DNA of 37,343 bases from an uncultured Dorea sp. (GTDB lineage: Bacteria > Bacillota > Clostridia > Lachnospirales > Lachnospiraceae). Under the pieces are notes generated by a model, which worked only from the letters and a program-made list of their open reading frames with translations, was not told the DNA's origin and made no database searches. Numbering within the stretch: position 1 is the first letter of the stretch; every line of letters begins with the position of its first letter. The stretch covers positions 1 through 37,343 of the forward strand of contig CAKRCL010000009.1 of the NCBI GenBank assembly GCA_934307335.1, given 5' to 3'. Positions 23,860 to 33,343 of the stretch are shown one piece after another. A program made the translations under genes and the position numbers.

Positions 23860-25239
23860 ATGGCACAATTATGGGGAGGTCGTTTCACAAAAGAGACTGA
23901 CCAGTTAGTATATAAGTTCAATGCATCTATTTCATTTGATCAGAGATTTTATGAGCAGGATATCAAAGGAAGTATGGCACATGTTACCATGCTTGCAAAG
24001 CAGGGAATCCTGACTGATGCAGAAAAAGAGACAATTATTACAGGACTTCAGGGAATTTTGGATGATGTGAAATCCGGAAAACTTGAGATTACTGATAAAT
24101 ATGAAGATATTCACAGTTTTGTTGAGGCAAACCTGATCGACCGTGTGGGAGATGCAGGTAAGAAGCTTCATACCGGACGAAGCAGAAATGATCAGGTTGC
24201 ACTGGATATGAAGCTTTATATCCGTGATGAAGTGCAGGAGACAGATGCACTGATCAAGGAGATGTTAGAGGCGATTCTTGGAATTATGGAGAATAACCTT
24301 GAGACATATATGCCGGGATTCACACATTTACAGAAAGCACAGCCAATCACACTGGCTCACCACATGGGCGCGTATTTTGAGATGTTCAAAAGAGATCATG
24401 AGCGTATGAAGGACATTTATGCAAGAATGAATACATGTCCGCTTGGATCCGGAGCCCTTGCAGGAACAACTTACCCGTTAGACCGTGCCTATACAGCAAA
24501 GCTTCTTGGATTTGACGGACCAACTATGAACAGTATGGATGGTGTTTCTGACAGAGATTATCTGATTGAGTATTTGTCAGCGCTTTCCATGATTATGATG
24601 CATCTGAGCCGTTTCTCAGAGGAAGTGATCATCTGGAATTCCAATGAATATAAGTTTGTTGAGATTGATGATGCTTACAGTACCGGAAGCAGTATTATGC
24701 CGCAGAAGAAGAATCCGGATATTGCAGAGCTTGTAAGAGGTAAGACCGGACGTGTCTATGCTGCACTGACCGGACTTCTTGTTACAATGAAAGGAATTCC
24801 GCTTGCATACAACAAAGACATGCAGGAAGATAAAGAACTTCCATTTGATGCAATCGATACAACAAAAGGCTGCTTACAGTTATTCGCAGGCATGCTCCGC
24901 ACGATGACATTTAAGAATGACCGCATGGAAGAGAGTGCAAAGCACGGATTTACAAATGCGACAGATGCAGCAGATTACCTTGTAAATCACGGAGTCCCGT
25001 TCAGAGATGCACACGGAATCGTAGGACAGCTTGTATTACTTTGTCTGGATAAAAAGATTCCGTTAGATGATCTTCCACTTGAGGAGTACAAGAAGATTTC
25101 ACCTGTATTCGAGGAAGATATCTATGAAGCAATCAGTTTAAAGACATGTGTAGAGAAACGTAATACAACTGGTGCACCGGGTGTGAAACCAATGCAGGAA
25201 GCAGTGGATAGTTATAAAAAATATATGGAAGAGTACTAG
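23860..25239 (+). CDS. argH: Argininosuccinate lyase
   Basis: ArgH splits argininosuccinate into arginine and fumarate, the last step of arginine synthesis, as a homotetramer. The 459-residue protein has the fumarase/lyase signature GSSIMPQKKNP (about residues 277-287) with the flexible catalytic serine. It also has HTGRSRNDQVA and TGFTH-like segments (MPGFTHLQKAQP) of the active site. Length is normal. GGAAAGGAAG precedes the ATG. The aspartate-semialdehyde dehydrogenase gene follows after 16 bases, so arginine and aspartate-family genes share a transcript here. No argG is in the window. High confidence. Confidence 0.97.
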   Translation: MAQLWGGRFTKETDQLVYKFNASISFDQRFYEQDIKGSMAHVTMLAKQGILTDAEKETIITGLQGILDDVKSGKLEITDKYEDIHSFVEANLIDRVGDAGKKLHTGRSRNDQVALDMKLYIRDEVQETDALIKEMLEAILGIMENNLETYMPGFTHLQKAQPITLAHHMGAYFEMFKRDHERMKDIYARMNTCPLGSGALAGTTYPLDRAYTAKLLGFDGPTMNSMDGVSDRDYLIEYLSALSMIMMHLSRFSEEVIIWNSNEYKFVEIDDAYSTGSSIMPQKKNPDIAELVRGKTGRVYAALTGLLVTMKGIPLAYNKDMQEDKELPFDAIDTTKGCLQLFAGMLRTMTFKNDRMEESAKHGFTNATDAADYLVNHGVPFRDAHGIVGQLVLLCLDKKIPLDDLPLEEYKKISPVFEEDIYEAISLKTCVEKRNTTGAPGVKPMQEAVDSYKKYMEEY

Positions 25240-25255
25240 AAGGGAGATATAAGAG

Positions 25256-26341
25256 ATGGATCAGAAATTAAGAGTCGGAATATTAGGAGCAACAGGAATG
25301 GTTGGACAGCGTTTTATCGCACTTCTGGAGAACCACCCATGGTTCGAGGTTGTAACAGTTGCAGCCAGCCCAAGATCAGCAGGAAAGACATATGAAGAAG
25401 CAATCGGTGACCGCTGGAAAATGGATACACCGATGCCGGAAGGAGTTAAGAAACTGATCGTTGCGAATGTTAATGAAGTAGAGAAAGTAGCTTCTTCTGT
25501 AGACTTTGTATTTAGTGCAGTTGATATGACAAAAGACGAGATCCGTGCGATTGAGGAAGCTTATGCAAAGACAGAAACTCCAGTTGTGTCTAACAACAGT
25601 GCACACCGCTGGACAAAGGATGTTCCGATGGTAGTGCCGGAGATCAACTCAGACCACTTTGAACTGATCAATGATCAGAGAAAACGTCTCGGAACAACAC
25701 GTGGATTTATTGCAGTAAAACCAAACTGCTCTATCCAGAGTTACACACCTTGCCTTGCAGCATGGAAAGAGTTCGGACCAAAAGAAGTTGTTGCTACAAC
25801 ATATCAGGCAATTTCCGGAGCAGGTAAAACATTCAAAGAGTGGCCGGAGATGGTAGAGAATATTATTCCATACATCGGTGGAGAGGAAGAAAAGAGCGAG
25901 CAGGAGCCGCTTCGTGTTCTTGGAACATATGAGAACGGACAGATCACACTTGCAGATGCTCCGAAGATTACATGCCAGTGTCTGCGTGTGCCGGTTCTGA
26001 ACGGACACACAGCAGCTGTATTTATCAACTTTGAGAAGAAACCTACAAAAGAGCAGCTGATCGAGAAATTGGAAAGCTTCAAAGGATTTCCACAGGAGGC
26101 TGAGCTTCCAAGTGCACCAAAGCAGTTTATCCGCTACATGGAAGAGGATAACCGTCCACAAGTTAGATTAGACGTAGACTATGAGAACGGAATGGGTGTA
26201 TCCATCGGACGTCTCAGAGAAGATTCTATGTTTGACTTTAAGTTTGTAGGACTTTCACACAATACAGTCCGTGGAGCGGCAGGTGGAGCTGTACTTTGCG
26301 CAGAAGCATTGACAGCAAAAGGATATATTCAGGCAAAATAA
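25256..26341 (+). CDS. asd: Aspartate-semialdehyde dehydrogenase (archaeal/fungal-type branch)
   Basis: The enzyme reduces aspartyl phosphate to aspartate semialdehyde with NADPH, at the branch to lysine, methionine and threonine. The 361-residue protein has the nucleotide site GILGATGMVGQRF at the N-terminus, catalytic C158 in KPNCSIQ, and VVSNNSAHRW. The layout and the YQAISGAGKTF segment resemble the branch found in archaea and fungi and in many Clostridia, rather than the E. coli type; this is recognition by eye. AAGGGAG precedes the ATG. It is the last gene of the unit, closed by the terminator at 26359. Confidence 0.94.
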   Translation: MDQKLRVGILGATGMVGQRFIALLENHPWFEVVTVAASPRSAGKTYEEAIGDRWKMDTPMPEGVKKLIVANVNEVEKVASSVDFVFSAVDMTKDEIRAIEEAYAKTETPVVSNNSAHRWTKDVPMVVPEINSDHFELINDQRKRLGTTRGFIAVKPNCSIQSYTPCLAAWKEFGPKEVVATTYQAISGAGKTFKEWPEMVENIIPYIGGEEEKSEQEPLRVLGTYENGQITLADAPKITCQCLRVPVLNGHTAAVFINFEKKPTKEQLIEKLESFKGFPQEAELPSAPKQFIRYMEEDNRPQVRLDVDYENGMGVSIGRLREDSMFDFKFVGLSHNTVRGAAGGAVLCAEALTAKGYIQAK

Positions 26342-26358
26342 ACATTATATAAAAACAA

Positions 26359-26404
26359 AAATGCAGCCAGTTATATAAAAAAGTAACTGGTTGCATTTGT
26401 TTTC
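26359..26404 (+). terminator. Terminator after asd
   Basis: Arms 26359-26373 and 26384-26398 pair over 15 positions with one G-U, around a 10-nt loop, followed by a short U-rich run. Confidence 0.88.
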
Positions 26405-26427
26405 GAAAAAAATTGTAAATATACTTC

Positions 26428-26456
26428 TTGTGCTTTTTTTAGTAACATGCTATTCT
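26428..26456 (+). promoter_or_regulatory. Candidate promoter in the 26405-26715 gap
   Basis: TTGTGC, 17-base spacer, TATTCT. The gap of about 310 bases before the AAA ATPase contains no gene that I can support. A TTGACA at about 26559 has no -10 box at the right distance, and a TATACT near 26673 has no -35. GAAGGAGG near 26618 is not followed by a convincing start codon. Confidence 0.35.
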
Positions 26457-26715
26457 ATCTACACGCAGATGATTTTCTTTTCATCAGCAGAAACGTATCT
26501 AATAATTTCGTTCATTTCATAGCCGAAGTAATATCAGGTAAATAATCCAAAGTAATGAACAGTTGACATGAAAAGACAGTATAGTTTGGAAGGATGGATA
26601 ATTGTTTTGCCTGTCCCGAAGGAGGTACTGTTTTGCGGGGTGGAAGGTAGAAATGAAAAAAGAAGTGTGTTATACTAATATGAATAAGAAGAAAAGAATC
26701 ATGGGAGAGACAGGA

Positions 26716-27927
26716 ATGAAATATGCAAATCCCTATACACCTGGAGCTGGCTTCATGCCGGGACACATTGCAGGTCGAAAGGAATCGCTGGAAAGAGCAG
26801 AAAAATATTTAAATACACTTGTGCTGGGATATCCGCAGCAGTCTGTTATTTATTATGGTCTGCGGGGCGTTGGAAAGACAGTATTGTTAAATGCAATCGA
26901 ATGTAAGACAGATGATATGCCAGTGCTGATGGGACATATTGAAATTGCTGAAAAGAAGAATTTCACACAACAGATTACGAATTATTCTAAGAAATTTATT
27001 CATAAAATGAGCTTTAAAGAAACAGCGAAAGATTTTGTGAGTAAAGCACAGGAATTACTGAAAGCCTTTACAGTAACATATAATCCAGAAGACCAGTCTT
27101 TTAAAGTAGGAATGGAAGAACGGGAATACATTGTGACAGGAGATTTGTCTGATGATCTGACAGACCTTTTTGTCACAATGGGGAAGATGGCAGAAAAGAC
27201 TGGATATGCCATATGCTTTTTTATTGATGAAATCCAATACATGAAGGACGAGGAAATAGGGGCACTGGTAAATGCGATTCACAGATGTAATCAACTTCGA
27301 TTACCACTTATGATTTTTGGTGCAGGTCTTCCGAAGATACTGAAGACACTTGGAAAGGTAAAATCATATTCAGAACGGCTTTTCCGATTTGAAGAGATTG
27401 ATGCATTGTCAGACGAGGATGCCAGAGAGGCGATTGTAAAACCAGCAGAACCATTAGAAGGCAGCTATACAGATGAGGCTTTAAAACGAATTATCCAGGA
27501 GACACAGGGATATCCATATTTTATACAGGAACTTTGCAGTGCGATATGGGAAGAACTTGCTCCTGAGCAGACAGTGATAGGTATTGATGATGTTGAGCAT
27601 GCGATTGTAAAGTTTTATGAAAACCTTGATTTAGGCTTTTATAAGTTGAGGTATGACAGATGTACCCATAAGGAAAAAATGTTTATATTTGCCATGGCAA
27701 AATGCAAGAAATTACCGTGTTCAATTTCGAATGTTGCAAAAGTTATGGGATCGGAAGTGGCATCGATATCACCTTATCGTGCGCAATTGATTAATAAAAG
27801 TGTGATTTATGCAACAGGTTATGCGGAAATTGATTTTACTGTACCTGGATTTGACAGATTTCTAAAGCGTGTGAATCCGGAATTGCAGATAGAATTCAAT
27901 GAAATATGCAGTAAAAATACGAAGTGA
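26716..27927 (+). CDS. Orphan AAA/Orc-like ATP-binding protein
   Basis: A 403-residue STAND/AAA_16-like ATPase. Walker A is GLRGVGKT (residues 48-55) and Walker B CFFIDEIQY (about 169-177). A sensor-type segment MIFGAGLP follows, and a C-terminal region of about 80 residues looks like a winged helix (ISNVAKVMGSEVASISPYRAQLINKSVIY). Similar bacterial proteins carry the same MKY-NP-TPG start; no function is established. I chose ATG 26716 (GGGAGAG upstream); ATG 26653, with GGAAGG 5 bases before it, would add 21 residues and is a real alternative. It lies 44 bases before ppk with no terminator between. Its job may be regulatory or tied to DNA, but I cannot say. Confidence 0.75.
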   Translation: MKYANPYTPGAGFMPGHIAGRKESLERAEKYLNTLVLGYPQQSVIYYGLRGVGKTVLLNAIECKTDDMPVLMGHIEIAEKKNFTQQITNYSKKFIHKMSFKETAKDFVSKAQELLKAFTVTYNPEDQSFKVGMEEREYIVTGDLSDDLTDLFVTMGKMAEKTGYAICFFIDEIQYMKDEEIGALVNAIHRCNQLRLPLMIFGAGLPKILKTLGKVKSYSERLFRFEEIDALSDEDAREAIVKPAEPLEGSYTDEALKRIIQETQGYPYFIQELCSAIWEELAPEQTVIGIDDVEHAIVKFYENLDLGFYKLRYDRCTHKEKMFIFAMAKCKKLPCSISNVAKVMGSEVASISPYRAQLINKSVIYATGYAEIDFTVPGFDRFLKRVNPELQIEFNEICSKNTK

Positions 27928-27971
27928 TGTTTAGAATATAGAAAGCAGATATGAAAAGGGGGACGAGACTG

Positions 27972-30077
27972 ATGAGTAAGGAGTTATTGAATTATACCCA
28001 GAACAGGGAGTTATCCTGGCTGAAGTTTAATCACCGGGTACTGGAAGAGGCGCAGGATGAATCAGTACCGCTTTTGGAAAGAATGAAGTTCGTTGCTATC
28101 TTTACGAGCAATCTGGATGAGTTTTTTATGATTCGTGTTGGAAGCCTTTTTGATATGGCTCATACAGATGCGGGGGCAAAGGACAGTCGTTCTGGTATGA
28201 ATGCAAAGGAGCAGATTCAGGCAATTCTGGAAGAAGTGGCGCCTTTGTATAAAGAACGTGATAAGACGTATTCTGAGATAAAAAAAGAATTACATCCATA
28301 TGGTGTGTGTGGGCTTGATTATAAAGAGCTGGAGTCTCAGGAAAAGAAATATGTAAAGCATTATTTTAAAAATCAGATATTACCAATTCTTTCACCGCAG
28401 ATTGTGGATGCGAATCATCCATTTCCACATCTTTTGAATAAAGAATTGTATGTAACGGCAAGTCTGAAGATGGACAATAAAAGTATGATGGGAATTGTTC
28501 CGGTACCACAGTTTGTGTCTGATATTTTGTATCTGCCAGGACATGATATCCGTTATATCCGTATGGAAAAAGTGATTTTGGAGCATTTGGATCTTGTATT
28601 TCCAAAATACGAAGTGTCCGAGAAAAATTATATTTGTGTAACGAGAAATGCGGATGTGTCACCAGATGATGAGGCATTGGAAGTGACTGATGATTTCCGG
28701 TATCTTATGCAGCAGACCATTCACAGACGTCGTCGAATGGCAGTAGTCAGGCTGGAGACAGCGGATAAATTATCAGAGGAAACACAGAAGTATTTTTGTG
28801 AAAAATTTGAGATTGAGCCGAATCAGATTTTCCGAACAAAGATGCCGATGAAGTTAGATTATATGTTTGCAATTGCCGGAAATCTGCCGGAGGCAATGAA
28901 GCGGTCTTTGATTTATACACCGTTTTCACCTCAGAATAGTGGACATGTGTCCAGTGGATCTGTGATGCGTCAGATTAAAAAGAAAGATATTCTTTTGTTT
29001 TATCCATATGAAAGTATGGATCCGTTTTTGAAGTTGATCAAGGAAGCATCGGTAGATCCGAATGTCATGACGATTAAAATTACGATTTATCGTCTTGCAA
29101 AGAAAGCGCGGCTGGTAGAATATCTTTGCGCGGCAGCAGAGAATGGCAAAGAGGTTACAGTTCTGATAGAACTTCGTGCAAGATTTGATGAGCAGAATAA
29201 TATTGACTGGTCAGAACGGCTTGAAGATGCCGGATGCCGTGTGATTTATGGATTTGATGGTTATAAAGTGCATTCTAAAATTTGCCTGATCACTTATCGT
29301 AACCGAGGTGAGATTCAGTATATTACGCAGATCGGAACAGGTAATTACAATGAGAAGACTGCTGCGATGTATACAGATCTGTCGCTTATGACAGCGAACC
29401 CGGCAATTGGAAAGGATGCAGCTGAATTCTTTAAAAATATGTCTATTGGCAATCTGGCAGGGCAGTATGATTATCTGATCGTATCACCAACCAGTCTGAA
29501 ACAGAAGATTTTGTATCTGATAGATGAAGAGATAAAGAAAGGGTCTGCAGGTCGGATTATTATGAAAATGAATTCGGTTACAGATGTAGATTTCATCAGG
29601 AAAGTATCCGAAGCTTCTCAGGCAGGTGTAAAAGTGGAATTGATCGTAAGAGGAATTTGCTGTATTTTACCGGGAGTTCCGGGATATACAGATAATGTCC
29701 GTGTCATGAGTGTTGTTGGAAGATATTTGGAGCATCCTCGTATTTTTAGCTTTGGTACAGGAAGTGAGCAGAGAATTTATATTGGTTCTGCGGACATGAT
29801 GACGCGAAATACAGAAAAGCGTGTCGAGGTAGCAGCTCCGATTTTGGATCCGGATATTCGCAGACAGATTAACCATTATTTGAAAGTGATGTTAAGTGAT
29901 AATGTAAAAGCAAGAGTGCTCGAAAGCAATGGCAAATACAGACGCAGAGAGCAAAAAGAACCATATATTGATTCACAGAATGTTTTTATGCAGGAAGCAT
30001 TGCAATCAAAACCACCGCAGGAAGCGCCGGAAGAAATCGGATTTTGGAAGAAAATTCGCCGGATATTTCACAAATAA
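27972..30077 (+). CDS. ppk1: Polyphosphate kinase 1
   Basis: PPK1 makes inorganic polyphosphate from ATP through a phospho-histidine intermediate. The 701-residue protein has the N-terminal ELSWLKFNHRVLEEA segment, the head domain, and the two phospholipase D-like catalytic domains. The catalytic His is in KVHSKICLI (about residue 434), with IGTGNYNEKTA after it and the second conserved His-bearing segment YLEHPRIFSFG. I chose ATG 27972 with GGGGGA 8 bases upstream; an in-frame ATG at 27951 lacks a site. The gene ends inside a perfect 21-bp palindrome. Full length and apparently intact. Confidence 0.96.
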   Translation: MSKELLNYTQNRELSWLKFNHRVLEEAQDESVPLLERMKFVAIFTSNLDEFFMIRVGSLFDMAHTDAGAKDSRSGMNAKEQIQAILEEVAPLYKERDKTYSEIKKELHPYGVCGLDYKELESQEKKYVKHYFKNQILPILSPQIVDANHPFPHLLNKELYVTASLKMDNKSMMGIVPVPQFVSDILYLPGHDIRYIRMEKVILEHLDLVFPKYEVSEKNYICVTRNADVSPDDEALEVTDDFRYLMQQTIHRRRRMAVVRLETADKLSEETQKYFCEKFEIEPNQIFRTKMPMKLDYMFAIAGNLPEAMKRSLIYTPFSPQNSGHVSSGSVMRQIKKKDILLFYPYESMDPFLKLIKEASVDPNVMTIKITIYRLAKKARLVEYLCAAAENGKEVTVLIELRARFDEQNNIDWSERLEDAGCRVIYGFDGYKVHSKICLITYRNRGEIQYITQIGTGNYNEKTAAMYTDLSLMTANPAIGKDAAEFFKNMSIGNLAGQYDYLIVSPTSLKQKILYLIDEEIKKGSAGRIIMKMNSVTDVDFIRKVSEASQAGVKVELIVRGICCILPGVPGYTDNVRVMSVVGRYLEHPRIFSFGTGSEQRIYIGSADMMTRNTEKRVEVAAPILDPDIRRQINHYLKVMLSDNVKARVLESNGKYRRREQKEPYIDSQNVFMQEALQSKPPQEAPEEIGFWKKIRRIFHK

Positions 30078-30086
30078 TTTGTGAAA
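30066..30086. repeat. Perfect 21-bp palindrome over the ppk1 stop
   Basis: TTTCACAAAT (30066-30075), a central A, and ATTTGTGAAA (30077-30086) form a perfect palindrome that includes the ppk1 stop codon. There is no U-run after it. It could be an operator-like site or an RNA-stability hairpin before topB. Confidence 0.6.
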
Positions 30087-30121
30087 AGACAAATTTGAGT
30101 AAGGAGTTAACGTAAATAAAT

Positions 30122-32284
30122 ATGGGGAAATCACTATATATAGCTGAGAAACCCAGTGTTGCACAGGAGTTTGCGAAGGCATTGAAGCTGAACACAAGAA
30201 GGCAGGACGGGTATCTGGAATCAGAGGATTCAATTGTGACATGGTGTGTAGGACATCTGGTGACTATGAGCTATCCTGAAGAGTATGATCCTGCTTTGAA
30301 AAAGTGGAGCCTTCAGACATTGCCATTTATACCGACAAGATTCAAATATGAAGTTATACCGTCGGTGGCGAAACAGTATAAGATTGTAGCAGGGCTTTTG
30401 AATCGGGCAGATGTAGAGACAATCTATGTCTGTACCGACTCGGGGCGTGAGGGAGAATATATTTATCGTCTTGTTGAACAACAGGCAAAGGTACAAGGGA
30501 AGAAGAGGCGCAGGGTCTGGATCGACTCACAGACAGAAGAGGAGATACTGCGAGGAATCCGGGAAGCAAAGGATTTAAGTGAATATGATAATCTGGCAAG
30601 TGCTGCTTATTTGCGGGCGAAAGAAGATTATCTTATGGGAATTAATTTTTCCAGATTATTGACATTAAAATATGGAAACAGCATTTCGAATTATCTTGGT
30701 ACAAATTATTCGGTTGTGTCAGTTGGCAGGGTAATGACTTGTGTCCTTGGAATGGTCGTAAGAAGAGAACGGGAAATCCGAGAATTTATTGAAACACCGT
30801 TTTATCGTATCCTTGCAAAAATCGGAGAACAAGGGCAGACATTCGAAGGAGAATGGCGTGCAGTCAAGGGCTCCAAGTGGTTTGAGTCTTTTGATCTTTA
30901 TAAGGAAAATGGATTTAAAGAACGCGAAAAGGCGCAGCAGGTCATAGATTACCTGACGCAGGAGCAGCCGGTAAGGGGACAGATTGCGTCTATTGAGAAG
31001 AAAAAAGAGAAGAAGAATCCACCACTTTTATTTAACCTGGCAGAACTTCAAAATGAATGTTCGAAACGTTTTAAGATCAGTCCGGATGAGACATTGAAAA
31101 TTGCACAGGAACTTTATGAAAAGAAGCTGACAACCTATCCGAGAACCGATGCCCGTGTGCTTTCTACTGCTGTGGCAAAGGAGATACATAAGAACCTCAA
31201 TGGACTTATGAAATATGAGCCGGCCGTTCCGTTTTTGCAGGAGATTGTAGGATTTGGAAGCCATAAAGCTCTGGCAAAGACAAGATATGTCAATGATAAA
31301 CAGATTACAGATCACTATGCCATTATTCCAACCGGACAAGGCATGAGTGCACTGAACGGACTTTCCTGGACATCACGGGCGGTCTATGATGTGATCGTAA
31401 GACGATTTTTAAGTATATTTTATCCGGCGGCAGTTTATCAGAAGGTTGCCATTACAACAAAGGTAAAAGAAGAGTCTTTCTTTGCAAGCTTTAAAGTGCT
31501 GGCAGAGCCTGGATATTTAAAAGTTGTTGGAGTTCCGGGCGAAAAGAAGGGAGAATCTGGCAGCACTGCAGGAGCAGAAGCCGAAAATGCAAATGGAAGT
31601 ATGACTTCTTCAGAAGCAGGTGATGACTCTCAAAATGATAATGGTGAGAGTCATGAAGATATGGCATCTTCCCAGGCATTTTTTGAAAAAATCCAAAGCT
31701 TGAAAAAAGGGATGACTCTCCCAATCCAGGGAATGGAGATTAAGGAAGGAAAGACATCTCCACCGAAGCGCTATAATTCCGGTTCCCTGATCCTTGCTAT
31801 GGAAAATGCAGGGCAGTTAATTGAAGATGAGGAACTTCGTGCACAGATTAAAGGAAGCGGAATTGGAACAAGTGCGACCAGAGGTGAAATCTTAAAGAAG
31901 CTTTTTAACAATAAATATCTGGCACTCAATAAGAAGACACAGATTGTCACACCGACCATGCTTGGAGAAATGATCTATGATGTGGTTGACCATTCTGTCC
32001 GGTCACTTTTAAATCCAGAACTGACAGCAAGCTGGGAGAAGGGACTGACCTATGTGGCTGACGGAGATATCACTTCTGACGAGTATATGATGAAACTGGA
32101 CCGCTTTGTATCCAGCCGAACAGAAGGGGTGAAAGGACTGAATAATCAGTATCAGCTCCGTGCCTGTTACGACCGGGTCGCACCGTTTTATAAGAATGAG
32201 AAGCAGACGACGAAGTACGCAAAATCCGGGCGCGCAAAGAACGGAACAAAGACCAGTGCGAAAAAGAATATAAAAAATAAATAA
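30122..32284 (+). CDS. topB: DNA topoisomerase III (type IA)
   Basis: A type IA topoisomerase that relaxes and decatenates DNA through a transient tyrosine link. The 720-residue protein has the TOPRIM domain (KSLYIAEKPSVAQ with E9; CTDSGREGE with D106) and the active tyrosine Y339 in TTYPRTDAR. The C-terminus is a basic tail rich in Lys without zinc fingers. Residues about 473-518 are a Ser/Gly/Asp/Glu-rich low-complexity insert, probably a disordered loop. AAGGAG lies about 14 bases before the ATG, a long spacing, and no better start is present. It follows ppk1 by 44 bases. High confidence. Confidence 0.94.
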   Translation: MGKSLYIAEKPSVAQEFAKALKLNTRRQDGYLESEDSIVTWCVGHLVTMSYPEEYDPALKKWSLQTLPFIPTRFKYEVIPSVAKQYKIVAGLLNRADVETIYVCTDSGREGEYIYRLVEQQAKVQGKKRRRVWIDSQTEEEILRGIREAKDLSEYDNLASAAYLRAKEDYLMGINFSRLLTLKYGNSISNYLGTNYSVVSVGRVMTCVLGMVVRREREIREFIETPFYRILAKIGEQGQTFEGEWRAVKGSKWFESFDLYKENGFKEREKAQQVIDYLTQEQPVRGQIASIEKKKEKKNPPLLFNLAELQNECSKRFKISPDETLKIAQELYEKKLTTYPRTDARVLSTAVAKEIHKNLNGLMKYEPAVPFLQEIVGFGSHKALAKTRYVNDKQITDHYAIIPTGQGMSALNGLSWTSRAVYDVIVRRFLSIFYPAAVYQKVAITTKVKEESFFASFKVLAEPGYLKVVGVPGEKKGESGSTAGAEAENANGSMTSSEAGDDSQNDNGESHEDMASSQAFFEKIQSLKKGMTLPIQGMEIKEGKTSPPKRYNSGSLILAMENAGQLIEDEELRAQIKGSGIGTSATRGEILKKLFNNKYLALNKKTQIVTPTMLGEMIYDVVDHSVRSLLNPELTASWEKGLTYVADGDITSDEYMMKLDRFVSSRTEGVKGLNNQYQLRACYDRVAPFYKNEKQTTKYAKSGRAKNGTKTSAKKNIKNK

Positions 32285-32315
32285 TAAGTAAACTGTGAGC
32301 AGGAGGAGTTTAGAA

Positions 32316-32984
32316 ATGTTCGAAGAAATGACAGTAGCAAAGATGTATAATCTTGATGAGACAATCGCAAAGGATATTTTTGAAGGGGTGACTTATCCAT
32401 GGGAAGTACTTCCAAAGATCAGCGAATTTATCGTAAAGTTGGGAGAGACACTTCCGGCAGATGAGTATGATAAAGTAGGAGAAAATGTGTGGATTGCAAA
32501 ATCTGCAAAAGTATTTGAATCAGCATATATCCACGGACCGGCAATCATTGGAAAAGATGCAGAGGTTCGCCACTGCGCATTTATCCGTGGTAATGCAATT
32601 GTAGGAGAGGGAGCCGTAGTCGGAAACTCTACAGAACTTAAGAATGTTATCCTGTTCAATAAAGTACAGGTTCCACATTACAACTATGTTGGAGATTCCG
32701 TACTTGGATACAAAGCACATATGGGGGCAGGATCTATCACTTCCAATGTAAAATCAGACAAGAAACTGGTCGTAGTAAAATCACCAGAGGGTCAGATTGA
32801 GACCGGAATCAAGAAATTTGGAGCTATGCTCGGTGATGAAGTAGAAGTTGGTTGCGGAACCGTATTAAATCCGGGAAGCGTAGTCGGAAGCCGCAGCAAT
32901 ATCTATCCGTTGTCCAGTGTCAGAGGATTCGTACCTGCAAATAGTATCTACAAAAAGCAGGGAGAAGTAGTAGAGAAATATTAA
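32316..32984 (+). CDS. Left-handed beta-helix protein, GlmU C-terminal-like
   Basis: A 222-residue protein whose middle (about residues 55-190) is built of hexapeptide repeats (I-G-D-A, V-V-G-S type), the left-handed beta-helix of acyl- and nucleotidyltransferases. It resembles the acetyltransferase part of GlmU but has no N-terminal uridylyltransferase domain. The HIHG-like and NVILFNKVQVPHYNYVGDSVLG segments match nucleoside-diphosphate-sugar pyrophosphorylase-like proteins. An N-terminal helical part of about 55 residues is present. ATG 32316 has AGGAGG 9 bases upstream; a GTG at 32295 would include it. The substrate is not known. Confidence 0.78.
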   Translation: MFEEMTVAKMYNLDETIAKDIFEGVTYPWEVLPKISEFIVKLGETLPADEYDKVGENVWIAKSAKVFESAYIHGPAIIGKDAEVRHCAFIRGNAIVGEGAVVGNSTELKNVILFNKVQVPHYNYVGDSVLGYKAHMGAGSITSNVKSDKKLVVVKSPEGQIETGIKKFGAMLGDEVEVGCGTVLNPGSVVGSRSNIYPLSSVRGFVPANSIYKKQGEVVEKY

Positions 32985-33007
32985 AATCCGCATGTATTCA
33001 ATTATAT

Positions 33008-33181
33008 AAAAACACAGGAGAGGCTGTACACGAGCTGATTTTCCATAACTGTTGCGTCGTTTATAACCTTCCTGTATCGTAAACTCGCCTGAAAAGAAGG
33101 CTCAGACAGTACGATACAAGAAGAACTTACTCACAGTTATTAGGAAAATCACACGATTGTACAGCCTCTTTTTGTGTTTTT
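33008..33181. repeat. Long imperfect inverted repeat (about 174 bp)
   Basis: The ends AAAAACACA and TGTGTTTTT are inverted, and the outer arms contain AGAGGCTGTACA, TGATTTTCC and ATAACTGT on the left and their complements in the same order on the right. Inner arms continue with CTTCCTGTATCGTA against TACGATACAAGAAG, down to a GCC/GGC apex. Only short bulges interrupt. It fills most of the 359-base gap between the beta-helix gene and the symporter. It ends in a U-rich run on the + strand, so it can act as a terminator. Size and symmetry also suit a non-autonomous repeat element or a structured RNA. No gene is visible in it. Confidence 0.85.
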
Positions 33182-33230
33182 AGAAATATCTGGTATGACA
33201 AGGGGTAACAGAAAAAATGTGCTTTCTGTA

Positions 33231-33259
33231 TTGACAATACAATTCCTCTATGTTATTGT
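33231..33259 (+). promoter_or_regulatory. Promoter of the sodium/solute symporter
   Basis: Perfect TTGACA (33231-33236), 17-base spacer, TATTGT (33254-33259), giving a leader of about 75 bases. Confidence 0.72.
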
Positions 33260-33275
33260 ATAGAAAACTTTAACA

Positions 33276-33298
33276 CTTTAAAGCGTAACGGTTTAAAG
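33276..33298 (+). promoter_or_regulatory. Operator-like inverted repeat in the symporter leader
   Basis: CTTTAAA (33276-33282) and TTTAAAG (33292-33298) are 7-bp inverted arms separated by 9 bases, just downstream of the predicted start point. This could be a repressor site or an mRNA hairpin. Confidence 0.45.
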
Positions 33299-33343
33299 CA
33301 ACAGATTTTAAGCAAAAGACTAGTTATTTGGAGGAAATGAGAG

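Noticed and set aside
26555..26580. TTGACA followed by TATAGT as a promoter
   Set aside because: The spacing is about 11 bases, too short for a sigma-A promoter.
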